Shown here: one piece after another, positions 6,473 to 11,424 of the stretch
Layout: each line of letters starts with the position of its first letter
Numbering within the stretch: the stretch's first letter is position 1
Source: Candidatus Brocadiaceae bacterium
GTDB lineage: Bacteria > Planctomycetota > Brocadiia > Brocadiales > Brocadiaceae
Assembly (NCBI GenBank): GCA_024653795.1
Contig: JANLHY010000061.1
Span: 1-11,424, forward strand
DNA length: 11,424 nt
Direction: 5' to 3'
Notes under the pieces: model-generated
Database searches by the model: none
What the model saw: the letters and a program-made list of their open reading frames with translations, nothing else
What the model was told of the DNA's origin: nothing
Translations under genes and position numbers: made by a program

Positions 6473-7624
6473 TTACATTACATGCGTGAACCGTATTATA
6501 TTATAGACATTAATGGGTTTATTAACGCCCTTTAGTTTCACATTTTTAATTTCTTCTGTTTCCGGTTTTATATTTTTCATTTCATTCAATGTTCGTGGGG
6601 CAATCAAAATCTGGCCTGCCTTTGCCTCCAGTTGTAATCTATGGGCAATATTGACCTGATGTCCTATGACCGTGTAACTTAACTGGGTTGCAGAGCCAAT
6701 ATTTCCTACCGTAGCATATCCGGTATTTATGCCAAAACATATATCGATGTTACAGCCGCGCTCAAGCCAGTGATTGCGAAGTTCGTGTGTTTTTTCACGC
6801 ATATCTATGGCCATCCTTACTGCCCTCTCGGCATGATCGTCAAAATAGATTGGATCACCAAAAAAAACAAGGATGCCATCCCCCATGAATTTGTCAAGGG
6901 TACCTTCGTAGGTAAAAATAATTTTGGTCATTTCTGTAAAATATTCGTTTAATAAATTTATGGTATCTTCCGGCTCCATACTCTCAGATGCCTCGGTAAA
7001 ACCTTTCAGGTCAGCAAAGCATATCGTCAATAATTTTCTGGCATTAATCAGGTATTTATCGCTTCCGTTAGAGATGATGCTTTCGGCAATTTGTGGAGAG
7101 ACGTACCTTTTTAAACGGCTGGTCCTTTGAATTTCTTCTACCTGCTTTGTTACCTTATCTTCCAAAGAGTGATTGAATTCTTCGATTAGTTTATTTCGTT
7201 CCCGGAGGGTTTCATTGAGTTTAACATTTTCTACAATATTCTTGTATGATTCTACTGCGCCTGCAACCGTATCGAGGAGTTGTTCAGGATCACTCCCCTT
7301 AACCACGTAGGCATGTGGCCGAAAGTGCTTGCGGATGTCGATCCTTTTTTCTCTTTCATCATACCCTGTATGAAAAATAATGGGGACGTACTGATTTTTG
7401 GATTTGATAATCTCAAAGACATCCAGCCCAGACATGTCTGGCATATTAATATCCAGTATCACTCCAAAGATAGTATCGTTAAATTTATCAACCGCTTCTT
7501 TTCCCCCACTGCAGGTTAGGACATCGTATCCTTCTTCCTCCAAGATAATGGTTGTGGTTTGTAAAATTGAAGGATCGTCATCGACGAGCATGATGCGGGT
7601 TTTACCCGGTATTTCTTGTATCAT
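6473..7624 (-). CDS. Response regulator fused to class III adenylate cyclase
   Basis: This 383-residue cytoplasmic protein begins with a receiver domain (about 10-125): acidic pocket VDDDP (14-18), phospho-acceptor D58 in VILDINMPDMSG, T86 and K109. A coiled-coil linker (about 130-172) leads to a class III cyclase domain (about 195-375). Metal-binding D205 (FADLKGFT) and D249 (KFMGDG) are present, as are K245 and T318, the Lys/Thr pair that selects ATP in bacterial IIIb cyclases, and the transition-state residues N325 and R329 (VNIAHRL). It should make cAMP under control of phosphorylation. The start at 7624 was chosen because AAAGGA stands 6 bases upstream; a longer frame to 7666 would overlap the kinase gene and lacks such a site. 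The kinase stop is only 10 bases upstream, so the two are cognate partners of one operon. Confidence 0.9.
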   Translation of the reverse strand: MIQEIPGKTRIMLVDDDPSILQTTTIILEEEGYDVLTCSGGKEAVDKFNDTIFGVILDINMPDMSGLDVFEIIKSKNQYVPIIFHTGYDEREKRIDIRKHFRPHAYVVKGSDPEQLLDTVAGAVESYKNIVENVKLNETLRERNKLIEEFNHSLEDKVTKQVEEIQRTSRLKRYVSPQIAESIISNGSDKYLINARKLLTICFADLKGFTEASESMEPEDTINLLNEYFTEMTKIIFTYEGTLDKFMGDGILVFFGDPIYFDDHAERAVRMAIDMREKTHELRNHWLERGCNIDICFGINTGYATVGNIGSATQLSYTVIGHQVNIAHRLQLEAKAGQILIAPRTLNEMKNIKPETEEIKNVKLKGVNKPINVYNIIRFTHVM

Positions 7625-7630
7625 TTTTTG

Positions 7631-7636
7631 TCCTTT
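7631..7636 (-). promoter_or_regulatory. Ribosome binding site of the cyclase response regulator
   Basis: On the minus strand AAAGGA lies 6 bases before the ATG at 7624 and overlaps the end of the kinase stop codon. It decides for the shorter start and suggests translational coupling of the two genes. Confidence 0.75.
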
Positions 7637-9227
7637 ATGTTTTAGTGATAGGTAATTTAACGGCAAAACTTGTACCTTCCCCTTCTTTACTCTTTAAATC
7701 AATAAATCCTTCGTGCCTCTGAATGATGTTTAAACTGATGGCCAGGCCCAGCCCAATCCCTTTGGGTTTTGTGGTAAACAGGGGATCAAATATTTTATTT
7801 TTAATAGTATCAGGTATACCACACCCTGTGTCAGTTATCGTAACCGCTAAAAAGTTATTTTCTCTTTGTGCATGGATAGTTAACCAACCACCGTTAGGCA
7901 TGGCATCGAGGGCATTTTGAATAAGGTTTATTAATACCTGCTCGATTTGGTTCGCATCAACAGGTATCAAAGGCAAGGGTTCTTCCACTTGTATAACTTT
8001 ATTAATATTATCAGGTATTTTAAGTCTTGAAAGAGAAGATTCAATAATAGAACGAATATTCGTGGGAGATACTGCAGGTTTTGCCGTCCTTGAGAATCCC
8101 AAAAGATCGTTGACGATTTTTATACTTCTGTCTGTTTCTTTCTCAACGATTTCTACTAATTGATTAAACTTCTGGACATCGTTTGATATACGAGTATTGC
8201 TGCGCTTCTTTTTTATGATAAAAAGTGCGTTCCTAATGGCTCCCAGCGGATTTCTCAATTCGTGCCCTACGCCCGATGCCAATTTACCAACGACGGCCAA
8301 TTTTTCCGAACGTACAAGGCGTTCTTGTGCCTCGTTCAATTGTTCATTTATTCTGACTAATTCTTTATTTGCATTAGACAGATTATTAACATTTTCCCGT
8401 AACTGTGCCATAACTTTTTCTTTCTCGTCATAAGACGCCTTGAGCGCCTTGGTCATTTGGTTGAAACTTAAAGACAGCTGCCCAATTTCGTCTCGGGAGT
8501 GGATATCCACCGTGCGTGTGAGGTTTCCCTTGGCGATATCGAGGGTGATGCTCGCCATGTGTCGTATGGGAGAAACAAAGTATTTGGTGAAAAAGAATGT
8601 AATGCATATTCCCCCCAACGCAATACTCAACACCATGGGTATAATGCTCCGCAGAATAATCCTGTGAATTCTTTCATTCAATTTATGCGGGGATAAACCG
8701 ATTTGTACGAATCCCAAAATCTTTTGCTCTGCTTTAGCAGGTATTTCGCCCAAAAGCTGCGCAGCGAATGCTTCTTCAGAAAAGGTCTGCTTTTCTACAA
8801 CAGGGATTGAAAAATCATAAAAGGTCTCGCCTGAAAAGGCGATCTTGCGATGGGTAATCTGTACGTCTGGATTTTGGTAGTCATGTCTCGTTGGAATTTC
8901 TTTCATCTGGACACTTATCCAGGGCGCTTTTTCTTCGATTATAACCGATTTAATATTTGATATACGACAGTAACCAATTTCCTCTTCCATGTCGAGCGCC
9001 TGGACTCTTTTGATTGGGGCATCAAGAAATGCCGATTGTGTATAGTTCAGCGCATGTTTGACTTCGCTGTCCTGAGCAAGCTGCATGACAAGAGACGTAC
9101 CTAATTTTTTCAGCGCCTCTTCCTGTTGACTTTTTGAATAAATTAAAAAGAAGAGACAACTAAGTATCCCGATAAAAATTGTCAGCATACTCATACAGAG
9201 GATGAGTTTGGTACGAAGGCTAAACAT
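7635..9227 (-). CDS. Membrane sensor histidine kinase with HAMP domain
   Basis: This protein of about 530 residues has a first membrane helix (7-30), a periplasmic sensor region of about 160 residues, a second helix (about 191-214), a HAMP domain (about 215-266), a coiled coil (about 266-306), a HisKA domain with phospho-acceptor H322 in GVGHELRNPLGA, and an ATPase domain. The ATPase domain shows the N box (N438 in NLIQNALDAM), DTGCGI (466-471), FDPLFTTK (480-487) and GIGLGLA (490-496). All catalytic motifs are intact, so it should autophosphorylate and pass the phosphate to D58 of the cyclase response regulator encoded next. The periplasmic part is not a family I can name with certainty; it probably contacts the binding protein encoded upstream. 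A TTG at 9239 would add four residues; the ATG at 9227 was preferred, though neither has a good ribosome site. Confidence 0.9.
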   Translation of the reverse strand: MFSLRTKLILCMSMLTIFIGILSCLFFLIYSKSQQEEALKKLGTSLVMQLAQDSEVKHALNYTQSAFLDAPIKRVQALDMEEEIGYCRISNIKSVIIEEKAPWISVQMKEIPTRHDYQNPDVQITHRKIAFSGETFYDFSIPVVEKQTFSEEAFAAQLLGEIPAKAEQKILGFVQIGLSPHKLNERIHRIILRSIIPMVLSIALGGICITFFFTKYFVSPIRHMASITLDIAKGNLTRTVDIHSRDEIGQLSLSFNQMTKALKASYDEKEKVMAQLRENVNNLSNANKELVRINEQLNEAQERLVRSEKLAVVGKLASGVGHELRNPLGAIRNALFIIKKKRSNTRISNDVQKFNQLVEIVEKETDRSIKIVNDLLGFSRTAKPAVSPTNIRSIIESSLSRLKIPDNINKVIQVEEPLPLIPVDANQIEQVLINLIQNALDAMPNGGWLTIHAQRENNFLAVTITDTGCGIPDTIKNKIFDPLFTTKPKGIGLGLAISLNIIQRHEGFIDLKSKEGEGTSFAVKLPITKT

Positions 9228-9248
9228 ATAAAAATCCAACCAAAAATA

Positions 9249-10226
9249 CTATGGATACAAAACTACATCTGGATGAGATTGAAAGGATGCGAGATTTACC
9301 CCGATTATTTCCGCCGTTTGGGTATTTAAGGTCAACTTCAATTTGTCCGGCTGCGTAATGCCGAGTGAAGTTGTCGAGGGGTTGTTCAATAACGTTTGGG
9401 CCATTCTGGCTGCCTGAAGTCCCGTGTGCGTATAATCCGGCGAAACGGAAATCAGCGCCGCCCCTGCCTTCACAATAGCGTCGGAGGTACAAAACGTCGG
9501 CAGTCGATGCTCCAGAATCGTTTTCGAGATGACATTGAGTGAGTTTTTTGTAATTACCGTGCTGTCCGGGATCATCCATAGGGCGTCGATTTTGTCGATC
9601 ATGTTTTTCAGCGCAGATGCAACTTCGTTTTCTGACGTAATTTTTGTCTTAATGAGATTGAATTCTAGTCTTTTTGCTACAACGTCTGCTTCCGAGATAA
9701 TCTTTCCGGTCTTAATTGGATCATAAATGACCCCCACATTCTTGTGTGCGCCAAGAAGCTCTTTTAGAATAGCGAATTGATCTTCTACCGATACTTCCGA
9801 AGAAATGCCCGTTATATTGGCGCCCTGTAAATTAAAACGCTTATGATTGATAACCATACAGAAGATAATGGGGATATCGGTAAATTGCTCTTTTACAAGG
9901 GTTGCAGCAAGTACGCCTACGGCTAAGATGAGATCCGGTTCGAATTCGTTGTCTTTGATATTTTGAATGATCCTTTTACCTTCGTCTGTATCTCCATTCA
10001 GGTTATAGATTGCCTTTATGGAGAGGTTTTTTCCCTTGCATCCCTTTTCAAACCCCTTAATTGCCTCGCTATAGGCTGCAATTTGTTGACTCTGAATAAT
10101 GACGACCGTGTTTTCTTTGGCAAAAATTTGAGGAGAAAGAAATGAGATTTGGGAAAGAAAGGCGAGGATAAACCACAAGGCGGTGAAAATTTGTATATTA
10201 CGTTGATGAAGGTATTTTTCTATCAC
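9249..10226 (-). CDS. Exported ABC_sub_bind-family binding protein, likely sensor partner
   Basis: This 325-residue periplasmic-binding-type protein has an N-terminal hydrophobic export signal (about 11-33, likely cleavage after QIFA at 36). Two Rossmann lobes follow: VVIIQSQQIAAYSEAIKGFE (41-60), DLILAVGVLAATLV (98-111), IIFCMV (120-125), NVGVIYDP (163-170), and the family hallmark ALWMIPDSTVIT (215-226). The closest named family is PF04392 (TrpX-like substrate-binding proteins). No permease or ATPase gene is adjacent; instead a histidine kinase gene follows after about 20 bases. This suggests that the protein presents a ligand to the kinase rather than feeding a transporter. The ligand is unknown; amino acids or small aromatic compounds are typical of the family. 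The start is a GTG without Shine-Dalgarno sequence, with a promoter placed for leaderless transcription just upstream. No ATG is available before the signal peptide. Confidence 0.85.
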   Translation of the reverse strand: MIEKYLHQRNIQIFTALWFILAFLSQISFLSPQIFAKENTVVIIQSQQIAAYSEAIKGFEKGCKGKNLSIKAIYNLNGDTDEGKRIIQNIKDNEFEPDLILAVGVLAATLVKEQFTDIPIIFCMVINHKRFNLQGANITGISSEVSVEDQFAILKELLGAHKNVGVIYDPIKTGKIISEADVVAKRLEFNLIKTKITSENEVASALKNMIDKIDALWMIPDSTVITKNSLNVISKTILEHRLPTFCTSDAIVKAGAALISVSPDYTHTGLQAARMAQTLLNNPSTTSLGITQPDKLKLTLNTQTAEIIGVNLASFQSHPDVVLYP

Positions 10227-10232
10227 GGTTTA

Positions 10233-10261
10233 ATCTTAATAATTATTGAATATTATGTCAA
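10233..10261 (-). promoter_or_regulatory. Candidate promoter of the sensor operon, leaderless geometry
   Basis: On the minus strand a perfect -35 TTGACA (10256-10261) is followed after 17 bases by TAAGAT (10233-10238, 4 of 6 matches to the -10 consensus). Transcription would begin about 7 bases on, at or next to the GTG start at 10226, which agrees with the missing ribosome site. Confidence 0.5.
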
Positions 10262-10312
10262 CAGGAGAAAATTGCCATTTACAAATTTTGAAAAGTTAGT
10301 TTCAGATTTTTT

Positions 10313-10340
10313 TTGACAAAAAACACGCTTATGGTATACT
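10313..10340 (+). promoter_or_regulatory. Strong sigma-70 type promoter of the amidase gene
   Basis: A perfect -35 TTGACA (10313-10318) and TATACT (10335-10340) are separated by 16 bases, with an extended -10 TGG directly before TATACT. Start of transcription is expected near 10347, giving a leader of about 60 bases. It is back to back with the sensor operon promoter. Confidence 0.8.
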
Positions 10341-10395
10341 TCCCCAGAGTAGATAGGACTTATTAGGTTTGCATGAAAGAATCGAACATCATTTC

Positions 10396-10401
10396 AGGAG
10401 G
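10396..10401 (+). promoter_or_regulatory. Ribosome binding site of the amidase gene
   Basis: A full AGGAGG lies 6 bases before the ATG at 10408. It decides against the TTG at 10369 that would extend the protein by 13 residues. Confidence 0.85.
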
Positions 10402-10407
10402 CTGCGC

Positions 10408-11001
10408 ATGCACTTTCGGTGGAAATATTGTATTTCCCTGTCTTTTCTTGCCATCTTTTATTTATGCGGTTGTTATGCCCCGCCTGCTTTCAAACCGATC
10501 ACTACCGTGAAGCCCCCAAAAAAAGTAGAACCTTACATTATCAGTCAACTGGATCGTTATTTCGTACGAGACTGGAAATACGTTGTCATTCATCACAGTG
10601 CTTCACCATCTGGCTGTGCTGTTGAATTTGATAAATATCACCGGGAGAAAAGAGGTTGGGAGAATGGCTTGGGATATCATTTTGTAATCGGGAATGGGAA
10701 CGGCTCCGGTGATGGACAGATTGAGATAGGCAAGAGATGGATAAATCAGATAGATGGCGCTCATGCCGGTGTACAGGAATACAATCATTACGGCATCGGA
10801 ATATGCCTTGTGGGAAACTTCAACGAAAGTTATCCCACAACGGCCCAAATGGCTTCACTTTCGGCATTAGTAGGGTATCTCCAGGACCGGTGTCATATCC
10901 CTTCTGAAAATATAATTATGCACAGACATTTCAGAGAGACAGAATGCCCTGGAAGAAATTTCCCCTATTATAAAGTGCTTGCGAAAACCGTTCGATGGTA
11001 G
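10408..11001 (+). CDS. Lipoprotein-like N-acetylmuramoyl-L-alanine amidase (Amidase_2/PGRP fold)
   Basis: This 197-residue zinc amidase should cleave the bond between muramic acid and the peptide stem of peptidoglycan. An N-terminal signal (basic start, hydrophobic 8-20) ends in LCGC, with C22 as the likely lipidated cysteine; the Cys at position -2 makes the lipobox somewhat atypical. The catalytic domain starts near residue 57: WKYVVIHHSAS with zinc ligand H62, GLGYHFVIGNG with catalytic Y90, HAGVQEYNHYGIGICLVGNF (119-138), and MHRHFRETECPG with H172 and C180 as the other zinc ligands. All are placed as in T7 lysozyme and PGRP proteins, so it should be active in the periplasm or at the outer membrane. 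A Gly/Asn-rich insert (NGNGSGDG) lies in a surface loop. It has its own strong promoter and is probably monocistronic; a role in wall recycling or remodelling is inferred. Confidence 0.9.
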   Translation: MHFRWKYCISLSFLAIFYLCGCYAPPAFKPITTVKPPKKVEPYIISQLDRYFVRDWKYVVIHHSASPSGCAVEFDKYHREKRGWENGLGYHFVIGNGNGSGDGQIEIGKRWINQIDGAHAGVQEYNHYGIGICLVGNFNESYPTTAQMASLSALVGYLQDRCHIPSENIIMHRHFRETECPGRNFPYYKVLAKTVRW

Positions 11002-11351
11002 TTTCTGTATAAACATACGCCTCTTCGGTTCTCATACTGTATGCTTTACACGAATTGTATCACGCACTTGATTAAATTAGAAAGTCCCCTCTTGGGAGGG
11101 GATTTAGGGGTGGGTAAGGCGGTAATTCGTGAAATATTCACTGAGACTTCACGACCCTTGTCCTCGTGAAAACGGGGAAAGGAACCCACCCCTTCCAAGA
11201 GGGGAATAATCCATGCCACTCTGTAACCCCCATAAATAAAATGAAAATTCCTATACAATCGAGTTAATTTAGGTTTGGACATATAGTTAAGATTTCGCTT
11301 TTAACAAATAAAATATCTTACAATTAAGTTATATCATTACTTTGTTAAAAA
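11002..11351. other. Intergenic region right of the amidase gene
   Basis: About 350 bases between convergent genes with no convincing coding frame. It holds the inverted repeat element at 11085-11205; the rest is AT-rich with no clear T-run terminator. Confidence 0.55.
11085..11205. repeat. Roughly 120-base element with inverted ends
   Basis: The left end (11085-11115) begins TCCCCTCTTGG and ends GGGGTGGGT; the right end (11184-11205) is the inverse of these two blocks joined, ACCCACCCC then CCAAGAGGGGA. The left end has about 10 extra bases and contains its own hairpin CCCCTC-TTGG-GAGGGG (11086-11101). The shape is that of a miniature mobile or dispersed palindromic element; no coding frame inside and no obvious target duplication was seen. 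Confidence 0.6.
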
Positions 11352-11424
11352 TTAAGCAGCCAATTTTTTCTTGAGTCGCTTAGATTTAACTTTGAAGTAA
11401 TCATCAGCAAGTGTCTTGTTCTTT
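11352..11424 (-). CDS. C-terminal end of an unidentified lysine-rich protein, cut by window edge
   Basis: On the minus strand a frame open from the window edge gives 23 residues ending KVKSKRLKKKLAA and a TAA stop at 11352-11354. The residue make-up (alternating basic and hydrophobic, preceded by LADDYF) looks like a real C-terminus, for example of a nucleic-acid-binding protein, but it is too short to name. The frame could still be chance. Confidence 0.4.
   Translation of the reverse strand, partial: KNKTLADDYFKVKSKRLKKKLAA

Noticed and set aside
7625..7666. 14-residue N-terminal extension of the cyclase response regulator
   Set aside because: Would overlap the kinase gene; AAAGGA 6 bases before the ATG at 7624 supports the shorter form.
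9249..10226. Binding protein as part of an ABC uptake system
   Set aside because: No permease or ATPase gene adjoins it; the operon continues into a histidine kinase, so a sensing role is more likely, though uptake with remote partners is not excluded.
10369..10407. TTG start adding 13 residues to the amidase
   Set aside because: The AGGAGG before the ATG at 10408 and a normal signal peptide beginning there favour the shorter form.

Overview
The window reads as a chromosomal stretch of a Gram-negative, hopanoid-making bacterium with moderate to low GC. A planctomycete of the anammox type (Brocadiales) would fit the hopanoid gene, the class III cyclase signalling and the short intergenic repeats of the GACAGGATTA and GTAGTGCGAAC kind. 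That assignment is an inference and no rRNA or other marker gene is present to fix it.

Left part (1-3766, plus strand): the 3' end of hpnJ, the radical SAM enzyme that contracts the sugar ring of the hopanoid head group, is followed closely by two small paralogous four-helix membrane proteins of the SMR/EamA type. After a 49-base gap come a family 2 glycosyltransferase and a NodB-type polysaccharide deacetylase. The last two genes are visibly more AT-rich, lack clear ribosome binding sites, and the deacetylase runs 42 bases into the 3' end of the next, convergent gene. The set glycosyltransferase + deacetylase + HpnJ + possible flippase repeats the logic of the HpnI/HpnK/HpnJ head-group pathway with different protein families, which is the most interesting idea here.

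Middle part (3725-6472): pncB (nicotinate phosphoribosyltransferase, NAD salvage) on the minus strand, a roughly 500-base intergenic region packed with four hairpin elements, and a stand-alone CoaB-type gene (phosphopantothenoylcysteine synthetase, CoA synthesis) on the plus strand. A perfect 17-base inverted repeat separates this gene from the convergent operon to its right.

Right part (6473-10226, minus strand): a three-gene signalling operon, read from right to left: an exported ABC_sub_bind-family binding protein, a membrane histidine kinase with HAMP domain, and a response regulator fused to a class III adenylate cyclase. A ligand signal could thus be passed to phosphorylation and on to cAMP. 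A promoter positioned for leaderless transcription lies in front of it. Divergently, a strong promoter and Shine-Dalgarno site drive a lipoprotein-like zinc amidase of the peptidoglycan-cleaving Amidase_2 family (10408-11001). The right edge holds a repeat element and the last 23 codons of a lysine-rich minus-strand gene.
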